NCBI GenBank assembly: GCA_004525685.1 | Contig: SPBW01000096.1 | Span: 1-8,446, forward strand | Direction of reading: 5' to 3' | Source of the DNA: Candidatus Atribacteria bacterium | GTDB lineage: Bacteria; Bipolaricaulota; Bipolaricaulia; UBA7950; UBA9294 | DNA length: 8,446 bases | Made by a program: the position numbers and the translations under genes | Notes under the pieces: generated by a model | What the model saw: the letters and a program-made list of their open reading frames with translations, nothing else | Databases searched by the model: none | What the model was told of the DNA's origin: nothing | Shown here: positions 1 to 5,625 of the stretch, one piece after another | Position numbering within the stretch: position 1 is the first letter of the stretch | How the letters are laid out: each line of letters begins with the position of its first letter

Positions 1-1979
1 AGTCGGGAAGCACGGTCACATTGCCGAGTACGACCGTCAACACGGAAGGTTCCGCAACGACGTTCACGATCACAGGGACCAACCTTACGCCAGCCGATGG
101 CATCTTGACAGTGACGGCGCCCGCTGATGTCGAGATCTCCTTGGATGGCGCGTCATGGGGATCGAGCTTCACGGTTTCGTATACGGGTTCGACCATCGGC
201 CCGTTCACGGTCTACGTTCGACTGGCTGCCATCCCCCTCCTAGGCCTCTATGGAGGCAATGTGGTGATCGCCGGCGGAGGCGCCGACTCAGAGAATCAAG
301 CTGTATCCGGTGCCGTAGCGTATGTGCCGGTATACGCCTCAGCAGACCTCTCGATCCTCGAACCTGGATGCCCGCTTGAGGACGCGCTGTTTACACTTCA
401 TATCTCGGACATCCTCGATCAGTACGGAAACCAATACGACCCTCAAAGCATCGAGTACAGCTTCGATGATGTGGTCTACCTTTCCATCACGCTCACGGGC
501 GCGGCGTTCTACAATGTGCAACATGCGTACACGACATACGGAAACAAGACAATCACCGTCAAGATCGACGGCACGAACATCCTTACGCTGAACATCATGG
601 TTTGCTACATCCCGGTCTACTCGTCTGCAGCTTTTCTGGTAACTCCGAATCCTTCGTTCCTGCAGAACCGCCCGATCACGGCATCGATCAGCAACATCAA
701 GGATCAGAAAAACATCGACTACATCCCGATCAGCGCCGAGATTCAGTTCTATTCATCCGGAGGCGCGCTGGTGTATCAAGAGGACCTCGGCAGCTGCAAT
801 GGCGGATGCAGCGCCACGTGGGCCTTCTCCACGGCGGGTGACTATGTGGTCAAGTTCTTCATCGACGGGATCGAGCAAGACAGCTTGGACTTCACCATCC
901 TCGCAGATACCGCAGCCCCAACAGTCACCATCAACCAATCTGGCGGCCAAGCAGATCCTACCAACACGGCATCCATCAACTTCACCGTGGTCTTCAATGA
1001 GGCCGCTGCCGGATTCTCAACGGGCGATGTCACCCTGTCCGGCACTGCGGGAGCAACAACCGGCACGGTCACCGAGACCGGGCCGATGGATGGCACAACC
1101 TACACTGTGGCCGTAGGCGGGATGACGGGCGACGGCACAGTGATTGCCGAAATCGGTGCCGGCGTGGCGACCGATCTCGCAAGCAATCCAAACGTTATGT
1201 CAACAAGCACCGACAACACCGTGACCTATGATGCGACCGCACCTTCTGTGCAGACTGTGGACGTCGACACACCGCTCATGGGCGAAAGCGACCTGACCCA
1301 ACAAGTCACCGCCACGTTCGATGAGGCCATGGACCCAACCCTTCCTCCGACGATCATCTTTGCTCAAGGGACATTCGCAAGCACGGGCCATGGCGCCTGG
1401 TCCGCGGGAGACACCGTGTGGACCGAGACCTTCTCGTTGGCAGACCACAACGAGCAGTTACCCGGCGTAGACGTTGACATCTCGGGATCCAAGGACCTAG
1501 CCGGGAATACGATGACCCCGTGCACCAAACAAAGCGCCTTTGCCATCGACACCGGCTTCCCTGCGGACGCTCCTCAGGCATCCTGTATCCTGACCTTCTC
1601 CATACGCACAGGAGATGCAGACCCCATCTTCATCTGGCCGATTGAGGACGAAGAGGCGGCGCCACAAGTCGGCGAGCGCACTCTGTTTGCCGTGTTGGAA
1701 GCTTTACAGACAACAACGTTTGTCGCCGAGATTCTGGATGCAGAGGGTCGGCCTGTCCTCAATTCATGGATTCATGTTTTCATCTATGCCGTCGACGTGG
1801 CAGCAGCCCGCGAATCGCTCACGCTGATCACCCATTGGGTCGTCCACTGCGATCGCATCCTGTGGACTTATCCAATCGAGATTGACACCAGTGTGCTTGC
1901 ACCGGGCTACTATGACATCTACATGGTCTTCCCAGACGGCGAGCCTCTGACGATCCGGATCCAGCTAGTCGAGACATAG
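1..1979 (+). CDS. Multi-domain Ig-like surface/adhesin-type protein, 5' end missing
   Basis: This is the C-terminal part of a large extracellular protein. The frame is open to the left edge (codons from base 3), so the TTG at 21 is not taken as a real start. Counting residues from that TTG: 6-99 is a beta-sandwich repeat of the kind found in tandem in secreted bacterial proteins (FTITGTNLT ... VSGAV). Residues 101-194 and 195-294 are two related units, each opening Y-[VI]-P-V-Y-[AS]-S and resembling PKD/Ig folds. Residues 296-404 are a Bap-like Ig domain (DTAAPTVTI ... DLASNPN ... NTVTYDATAP). Residues 404-510 are a second, SbsA/Big-type Ig domain ending near DLAGN. Residues 520-652 are a distinct C-terminal domain ending in a GYYDIYMVFPDG strand. 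No catalytic motif, membrane anchor, LPXTG or Cys-rich anchor is visible at the C-terminus. The role is probably adhesion or structural; the domain classes are assigned by pattern only. Confidence 0.85.
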   Translation, partial: SGSTVTLPSTTVNTEGSATTFTITGTNLTPADGILTVTAPADVEISLDGASWGSSFTVSYTGSTIGPFTVYVRLAAIPLLGLYGGNVVIAGGGADSENQAVSGAVAYVPVYASADLSILEPGCPLEDALFTLHISDILDQYGNQYDPQSIEYSFDDVVYLSITLTGAAFYNVQHAYTTYGNKTITVKIDGTNILTLNIMVCYIPVYSSAAFLVTPNPSFLQNRPITASISNIKDQKNIDYIPISAEIQFYSSGGALVYQEDLGSCNGGCSATWAFSTAGDYVVKFFIDGIEQDSLDFTILADTAAPTVTINQSGGQADPTNTASINFTVVFNEAAAGFSTGDVTLSGTAGATTGTVTETGPMDGTTYTVAVGGMTGDGTVIAEIGAGVATDLASNPNVMSTSTDNTVTYDATAPSVQTVDVDTPLMGESDLTQQVTATFDEAMDPTLPPTIIFAQGTFASTGHGAWSAGDTVWTETFSLADHNEQLPGVDVDISGSKDLAGNTMTPCTKQSAFAIDTGFPADAPQASCILTFSIRTGDADPIFIWPIEDEEAAPQVGERTLFAVLEALQTTTFVAEILDAEGRPVLNSWIHVFIYAVDVAAARESLTLITHWVVHCDRILWTYPIEIDTSVLAPGYYDIYMVFPDGEPLTIRIQLVET

Positions 1980-2001
1980 CCACACCAAGCAGAGAACGCT
2001 G

Positions 2002-2045
2002 ATCGGGGTACACGCCACATGGAACTGTGGTGTGTGCCCCCCGAT
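2002..2045 (+). terminator. Strong hairpin after the Ig-like gene, probable terminator
   Basis: The arm ATCGGGGTACACGCCACA (2002-2019) pairs with 2026-2045 across a 6-base loop (TGGAAC). This gives 18 pairs with two G-U wobbles and one 2-base bulge. It begins 22 bases after the stop codon. The following bases (TCTTGCTGG) are only weakly T-rich, so this is either an imperfect intrinsic terminator or an mRNA 3'-end stabilising structure. Confidence 0.6.
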
Positions 2046-2064
2046 TCTTGCTGGATTCAAGAAT
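2044..2064. repeat. Perfect 7-bp inverted repeat with 7-base spacer
   Basis: ATTCTTG (2044-2050) and CAAGAAT (2058-2064) are exact reverse complements flanking CTGGATT. The repeat overlaps the base of the preceding hairpin by two bases, and its right end overlaps a TATAGT hexamer (2064-2069). It lies 82 bases upstream of the hydrolase start. It could be an operator, part of the termination region, or chance. No good -35 box is spaced correctly for TATAGT, so I do not call a promoter. Confidence 0.35.
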
Positions 2065-2146
2065 ATAGTTCTGCCCCTGGCCGTTCGGCTGTTGCATTCA
2101 GCTGTGGATTTCCAGTACCAACTGTTGAACCTTTGGGGAGGCAGAG

Positions 2147-3301
2147 ATGAGAGACATCCTTGGAACTATGCTGATCGGCCTGGTCGCAATCGGAACCCTT
2201 CTCGGCGTGACGGGCGATGTTGTCGACGTCCTGCAGCGAGAGCCTGCACCCATCGAAGCTCGCCTCCAGCGCGTGCTTGATCGCGGGGTAGAGAGCCGTC
2301 GCAGTTCGTACCCAGGAGCGGTGCTCTATGTCGATTCGGAGCCGTCAGGCATCTGGTCCGGAGTTGCAGGGCTGGCGAATGCAGCCACCGGCGAGGCCAT
2401 GACCGCGGATAGCCGCTTCTGCATCGGCAGCATCACGAAGACGTTCGTCGCCACAGTCGTTCTGCAGCTGATGGAAGAGGGAGTCATCGACCTCGATGCG
2501 TCCATCGATATCTACCTGCCCGAGAACCTTCCGGTCGCCATTTCCAATATGGAGCGAATCACCGTGCGAATGCTCCTCAACCACACAAGTGGCATCCCCG
2601 AGTGGCTGACCGAGGACGTGATCGCCCGGCTCACGGAGGACCCGTCCACAGTCTGGAAAATCGATGAGGTGCTGAGGATCGCGATGGCCCAAGACATGCC
2701 CTTTGAGCCAGGTGAGGGGTACGCGTACTCCAACACCGACTACACAATTCTCGGTCTTATTATCGAGGAACAAACCGGCGTCTCGTGGGAGGATCAGGTT
2801 CGTGCACGCGTCCTAGATCCTCTTGATCTGATAGACACCGTCATTCGCAATCCGGGTGAGACAAGCCCGTTACCACGCATGGCACGAGGCTATGTTGCCA
2901 TGGGCCGAGACCTCATGGACCTAACCCTCACTGATCCCTCGATGGCCGGGGCCGCCGGAGGGAATGTCATGGTCTCAACTGCCAAGGACCTAGCATATTT
3001 CATCACGGCTCTGCTCGACGGAGAACTCTTCACTTCGGCGCAAACGCTGGATGAGATGCTCGGTTTCGTCGATGCACCAGACGAGAACGGCATTCCGTAC
3101 TGGTATGGCCTTGGATTAGAGCGGTACGACATCGACGGAGTCAACTTCATTGGGCATGCCGGCGGCGCCGTCGGCTACAGCACGGTGATGTATGTTGCGC
3201 CAGATGCGGGCATCACCCTTGTTGCCTCTCACAACGCCTATGACCTTGGGGCAGCCTATCTCGATCTGATGATTCCGGCACTCAAGCAGCTCGGGAAGTA
3301 G
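2147..3301 (+). CDS. Exported serine hydrolase, beta-lactamase / DD-peptidase family
   Basis: This 384-residue protein belongs to the class C beta-lactamase-like (AmpC/EstB/DD-carboxypeptidase) serine hydrolases. Members act on peptidoglycan peptides, D-amino-acid peptides, esters or beta-lactams. All three active-site motifs are present: S95-I-T-K98 (nucleophile Ser and general-base Lys), Y194-S-N196, and H337-A-G339, the equivalent of the KTG box. Family signatures flank them (LLNHTSGIP at 143-151, FEPGEGYAYSN at 186-196). Residues 4-22 are hydrophobic and could be a signal peptide or N-terminal anchor, although the n-region carries only Arg2. The ATG at 2147 is preceded by GGGGAGG (2135-2141) at a 5-base gap. 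Length is normal for the family. HAG rather than KTG is common in the esterase/peptidase branches, so clinical-type beta-lactamase activity should not be assumed. It stands alone, with hairpins on both sides. Substrate unknown. Confidence 0.93.
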   Translation: MRDILGTMLIGLVAIGTLLGVTGDVVDVLQREPAPIEARLQRVLDRGVESRRSSYPGAVLYVDSEPSGIWSGVAGLANAATGEAMTADSRFCIGSITKTFVATVVLQLMEEGVIDLDASIDIYLPENLPVAISNMERITVRMLLNHTSGIPEWLTEDVIARLTEDPSTVWKIDEVLRIAMAQDMPFEPGEGYAYSNTDYTILGLIIEEQTGVSWEDQVRARVLDPLDLIDTVIRNPGETSPLPRMARGYVAMGRDLMDLTLTDPSMAGAAGGNVMVSTAKDLAYFITALLDGELFTSAQTLDEMLGFVDAPDENGIPYWYGLGLERYDIDGVNFIGHAGGAVGYSTVMYVAPDAGITLVASHNAYDLGAAYLDLMIPALKQLGK

Positions 3302-3321
3302 TGAGGTCGTCTAGGGATCGA

Positions 3322-3359
3322 GGGCCAGGTTTCGGACACCACATCCAAAGACCTGGCCC
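3322..3359 (+). terminator. Hairpin downstream of the serine hydrolase, possible terminator
   Basis: GGGCCAGGT (3322-3330) pairs perfectly with ACCTGGCCC (3351-3359). The stem continues inward as TTCGGA (3331-3336) against TCCAAA (3344-3349), with one bulge (3350) and one mismatch, leaving a 7-base loop. It starts 20 bases after the stop codon. There is no clear T-tract after it (CGCGACTCTTCC), which lowers the confidence that it is a classical intrinsic terminator. Confidence 0.5.
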
Positions 3360-3507
3360 CGCGACTCTTCCTAATCGATAGCGCCTCTCAATGACAAGTC
3401 ACCGCTTGGGTCTGCCTCCAGATCCATCATGATGAAATACAAGAGCTGCCCTCGATCGGAATTCTAGAACAATGGCCTGTCCCGCCCTCTTGTAGTCGTC
3501 GAGAGAT
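3360..3507. other. Non-coding stretch with no recognised feature
   Basis: Between the hydrolase hairpin and the TIG remnant I see several stops in the forward frames, no ribosome binding site, and no recognisable protein similarity on either strand. It may be further decayed sequence belonging to the downstream remnant. Confidence 0.4.
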
Positions 3508-4006
3508 GTGAAGCATCTGCAGAAGCCGATCCCAATACTGGGAGATGTCAAGATGTGCGATCTTGCCTCAAGGATGCACGATAAGGGTTTGATCCCGACG
3601 ACTGGAATCGAAAGCGTTAGTCCCTCCTCAATTGAGGCAGGGGCGAACAACTCGCTGCTGACGATCCAGTTGAACGGCAATCTGGCTCCCCCAACAGATG
3701 TCGAGTTCACCAGCATCACCATCGGCCCAAGTTTGGCCCAGCCGGATTCGCAAGCAACCGACGGGACGCCAGTTCCCGGCAACATCGTGGGCGCGCTCGG
3801 ACAATACGGTGACCGCGTGGTTCACGATTCCGTCGCAGACAACGCCCGGGGCAGCTACGCTGATGGTCACCTTCCCGGGGCGTAACAACGAGCCGATCAC
3901 GTTCTACTCTCCATTTGAGATTCAGTGGCTGTCTCAAGTTGCTGAAATGGGCCAGCTGTCCTACTTCAGAACTGTTCATTCCCTATACCTGAGTGTCTCC
4001 CTTTGA
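3508..4006 (+). pseudogene. Frameshifted TIG/Ig-like domain gene remnant
   Basis: Two overlapping frames carry consecutive halves of what looks like one beta-sandwich (TIG/IPT-like) domain. The first frame (GTG at 3508 to stop ending 3885) reads IESVSPSSIEAGANNSLLTI ... PPTDVEFTSITIG around 3607-3730, then degenerates. The next frame picks up at about 3792 with SDNTVTAWFTIPSQTTPG ... LMVTFPGRNNEPITFYSPFEI, ending with a TGA at 4004-4006. The 'aPPtdV ... ItIG ... TVTAwFtIP ... TPG ... V.FPG' order is that of a single domain, so a one-base-class frameshift lies between about 3721 and 3795. The first 30 residues (from the GTG) look non-homologous, and no ribosome binding site or signal peptide is visible. 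The fragment is therefore probably a degraded relic of a longer secreted protein. A sequencing error in an intact small gene is the alternative. The minus-strand open frame over the same bases is a shadow. Confidence 0.6.
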
Positions 4007-4050
4007 CGCACACCTGGATAGCGATCTAGCGCTGCTACACGATCGAGATA

Positions 4051-4060
4051 ATGTATACAT
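4051..4060. repeat. 10-bp perfect palindrome ATGTATACAT
   Basis: ATGTATACAT is self-complementary and sits about 80 bases upstream of the predicted promoter at 4141. It could be a dimeric repressor site, but a single 10-bp AT-rich palindrome can occur by chance. The rest of 4007-4140 shows nothing else I can name. Confidence 0.2.
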
Positions 4061-4140
4061 GTAGGATTGGTCATCTGAGCCACTCATTCTATCGTCAGAA
4101 TCCTGCCTCAAGATTGGGATTAATGGCCATGGACAATCTA

Positions 4141-4169
4141 TTCTCAGACCCTCGTTTTGGTGCTATGCT
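4141..4169 (+). promoter_or_regulatory. Predicted extended -10 sigma70-type promoter
   Basis: TG-C-TATGCT (4161-4169) is an extended -10 element (TGnTATnnT). TTCTCA (4141-4146) lies exactly 17 bases upstream of the hexamer and matches 4 of 6 positions of TTGACA. The expected start of transcription is near 4176, giving a leader of about 37 bases before the small basic peptide at 4213. It lies just outside the TIG remnant and directly upstream of the small-gene unit, which fits its proposed job. Confidence 0.55.
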
Positions 4170-4212
4170 CCGCCATTCTTTCTGTACCAAGTACTGGGAG
4201 GGGGTGTTGTCC

Positions 4213-4269
4213 ATGCCAGCGAAGAAGAAGCCCGCAACGACCAAAAGCGGAGGTTCGAAAAAGAAGTAG
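4213..4269 (+). CDS. 18-residue lysine-rich basic peptide
   Basis: The peptide MPAKKKPATTKSGGSKKK contains 7 lysines in 18 residues, has no acidic residue and ends in KKK. A longer open frame reaches back to 4051, but the ATG at 4213 is chosen because GGGAGGGGG (4196-4204) sits 8 bases upstream, because the predicted promoter lies inside the longer frame, and because the upstream residues look non-coding. Composition resembles the tails of histone H1-like or other nucleic-acid-binding bacterial peptides. It may be a tiny nucleoid/ribosome-associated peptide. It could instead be a leader peptide whose lysine codons (AAG/AAA runs) sense lysyl-tRNA supply, since a hairpin and a LysW-like gene follow. 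Neither role can be shown from sequence. Confidence 0.6.
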   Translation: MPAKKKPATTKSGGSKKK

Positions 4270-4283
4270 CCATGAACTGCTGA

Positions 4284-4300
4284 GGTCCGCCGCGCGGACC
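4284..4300 (+). promoter_or_regulatory. GC-rich hairpin between the two small genes (possible attenuator)
   Basis: GGTCCGC (4284-4290) and GCGGACC (4294-4300) form a perfect 7-bp stem with a CGC loop, 14 bases after the stop of the lysine-rich peptide and 13 bases before the AGGAGG of the zinc-ribbon gene. The bases after it (GGCTGTGATTTCT) contain only a short T-run. It could attenuate transcription, process the mRNA, or insulate translation. I found no clear competing antiterminator pairing by eye. Confidence 0.45.
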
Positions 4301-4323
4301 GGCTGTGATTTCTAGGAGGGGAT

Positions 4324-4476
4324 ATGCCTTCAGCGACATGTCCAGTGTGTGGTAAGGGATTCCGAATCGACGCGGATCAGGCTAATTTGTACGAGCAGGT
4401 CAGTTGTCCTGCGTGCGATGCCAACCTCGAGATTATCGATGAGGATCCCATTGTCTTAGAAGATATCGACGGCTAG
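4324..4476 (+). CDS. Small LysW-like double-CPxC zinc-ribbon protein
   Basis: This 50-residue protein has two zinc knuckles, C6-P-V-C9-G and C28-P-A-C31-D, followed by an acidic tail NLEIIDEDPIVLEDIDG. The spacing, the strand after the second knuckle (NLEIID, compare ELEVV in LysW) and the acidic C-terminus match the LysW / amino-group carrier protein layout. In LysW proteins the carrier function depends on a C-terminal EDWGE ending in Glu, which is conjugated to the substrate amine. Here the end is EDIDG, so the key terminal Glu is absent and a carrier function is doubtful. It may instead be a structural or nucleic-acid-binding zinc ribbon. The start is well supported: AGGAGG (4314-4319) lies 4 bases before the ATG, and the longer upstream region has no better start. 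No lysX, lysZ or other lysine/arginine pathway gene is nearby in this window. It is probably co-transcribed with the preceding basic peptide. Confidence 0.8.
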   Translation: MPSATCPVCGKGFRIDADQANLYEQVSCPACDANLEIIDEDPIVLEDIDG

Positions 4477-4497
4477 CAGCCGTTTGACCTCAATCTG

Positions 4498-4540
4498 ATG
4501 CGGCCTTCCTTCGTGGAGGCCGCATTCTCATTGCTTCATT
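4498..4540 (+). terminator. Intrinsic terminator after the zinc-ribbon gene
   Basis: ATGCGGCCT (4498-4506) and AGGCCGCAT (4517-4525) form a perfect 9-bp stem that extends by U-G and C-G pairs to a 6-base loop containing TTCG. It is followed by the moderately T-rich TCTCATTGCTTCATT. It lies 21 bases after the stop codon and closes the small-gene unit. This is the best-formed terminator in the window. Confidence 0.75.
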
Positions 4541-4752
4541 GGCGCATCGCTGCGCGCGCGCCCTCTCATTATGATCACGTCCCGTCTCTGGGCACTCAGT
4601 GTGGGGCCGCGCACGTCGTTGCGTGTCTAGGCTCCGGGCGTGATCTATGTTACATTACAGCATGAGGGGCAGCCCTCTAATGCAGAACAGAACGTTATTC
4701 TTACTGTTTCACAACAGACGTGAAGGATACAAAAGGCAAGGAGGATGCGCTG
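4541..4752. other. Intergenic region before the three-gene exported unit
   Basis: This stretch must contain the promoter of the 4753-8446 unit if that unit has its own. I see a possible -10 (TATGTT, 4646-4651) but no -35 at a proper distance (TTGCGT at 4619-4624 is 21 bases away), so none is called. A small 5-bp hairpin, GAGGG-GCAG-CCCTC, begins near 4664. No gene is supported here. Confidence 0.3.
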
Positions 4753-5625
4753 ATGAGTTACACGGGTCGAAGCACAGCAGCGGTGCTGCTCGTGCTCGTA
4801 GGAATCGCTATCGGATACGGATCTGCTGGTGCCTTCGATGTACAGGAACTGGCGCCCATTACGGACTCGTTCTGCCAACTAGCGATGTGGGATGCAGCTG
4901 CTGCGGGAGAGGTATGGATGAGCGATCAAGCTGCGCAGACATGGAATCGCTTCATTGATGCCGCACTGCCCAATGAGACCGCCATGATCTCGTTGTTCAC
5001 GCACAGCATACTCCTGGGAGATGTTACAGACGATGGCACACCTATTGCTGGCGTATTCAATCCTTGGACAGGGACGCTTATCATCATGGCCTTCTCGGAA
5101 ACTGCCACGTCAATTGAGACCGTGGCTACCGAGAGTCTCGGCCAGAGCCTGACCGAGACCACCGATGCGACCCAAGCGGCGCTAGACATCATGGCCGCTA
5201 TCGCCAAGGCGGGCGACCGCCTGGATGTGTATCTGACACAGCCGTGGGATTCCGTGGCATCTGAGGCCGACTGGCCGACGATTGCCGATCGGCTGGTGAC
5301 GCGGTCAGCACAGCTTCGTCTCGTTTATCCTGCAGGGGATATCGCAGATCCTGTACTGGCTCTGGCGCAAGACACCCTCGGCGAGGTCCAATCAGGCATG
5401 CTGACGGATTTGCTGACTGTCATCGAAGATGCAGATCCCCAGTGGGTGCGATCCCTTCTACCAGTTTATGCATCCAAGACGGCAGACGACATGGTTCTCG
5501 CGCTCGGCTCAAGCCTTGAGCCACTCCATCTTGTCTGGGTTCACATCACAGGTGATGTGATCCAAGACGTGTCGTGGATTCGTCTCTTCAATCGCGTGGT
5601 TACGCAGACAAGGGGGGACTCATGA
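4753..5625 (+). CDS. Exported protein of unknown function, first gene of a three-gene unit
   Basis: I do not recognise this 290-residue protein. A GTG at 4720 would add 11 residues, but the ATG at 4753 is preferred: AAGGAGG (4738-4744) is 8 bases upstream, and the product then begins with a normal signal peptide (MSYTGR, hydrophobic core at residues 9-22, likely cleavage after SAGA near residue 27). The mature part has one cysteine (C41), is mildly acidic, and mixes predicted helices (residues about 110-145 and 180-235 rich in Ala, Leu and Thr) with short beta segments such as TLIIMAF and PLHLVWVHITGDVI. No catalytic motif, repeat or transmembrane segment beyond the signal peptide is seen. 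Its stop codon overlaps the start of the PLA2-like gene (ATGA, 5622-5625), so the two are probably translationally coupled and functionally linked. It could be a chaperone, inhibitor or partner of the next protein, but that is inference from position only. Confidence 0.8.
   Translation: MSYTGRSTAAVLLVLVGIAIGYGSAGAFDVQELAPITDSFCQLAMWDAAAAGEVWMSDQAAQTWNRFIDAALPNETAMISLFTHSILLGDVTDDGTPIAGVFNPWTGTLIIMAFSETATSIETVATESLGQSLTETTDATQAALDIMAAIAKAGDRLDVYLTQPWDSVASEADWPTIADRLVTRSAQLRLVYPAGDIADPVLALAQDTLGEVQSGMLTDLLTVIEDADPQWVRSLLPVYASKTADDMVLALGSSLEPLHLVWVHITGDVIQDVSWIRLFNRVVTQTRGDS

Noticed and set aside
2092..2120. TTGCAT ... GTACCA as a promoter for the serine hydrolase
   Set aside because: The spacing is right, but the -10 hexamer is a poor match and the implied leader would be too short to hold the ribosome binding site comfortably.
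3399..3785. Minus-strand open frame of 128 codons over the TIG remnant
   Set aside because: It is antisense to sequence that clearly encodes a TIG-like domain on the + strand, has no ribosome binding site and shows no recognisable protein pattern.
3721..3800. Programmed ribosomal frameshift joining the two TIG halves
   Set aside because: I see no slippery X-XXY-YYZ-type heptamer, internal Shine-Dalgarno or following pseudoknot-like stem; decay or sequencing error is simpler.
4051..4212. Longer N-terminus for the lysine-rich peptide (72 residues from 4051)
   Set aside because: The extra residues have no protein-like pattern, the upstream start lacks a ribosome binding site, and an extended -10 promoter and a strong Shine-Dalgarno sequence lie inside it, favouring the ATG at 4213.
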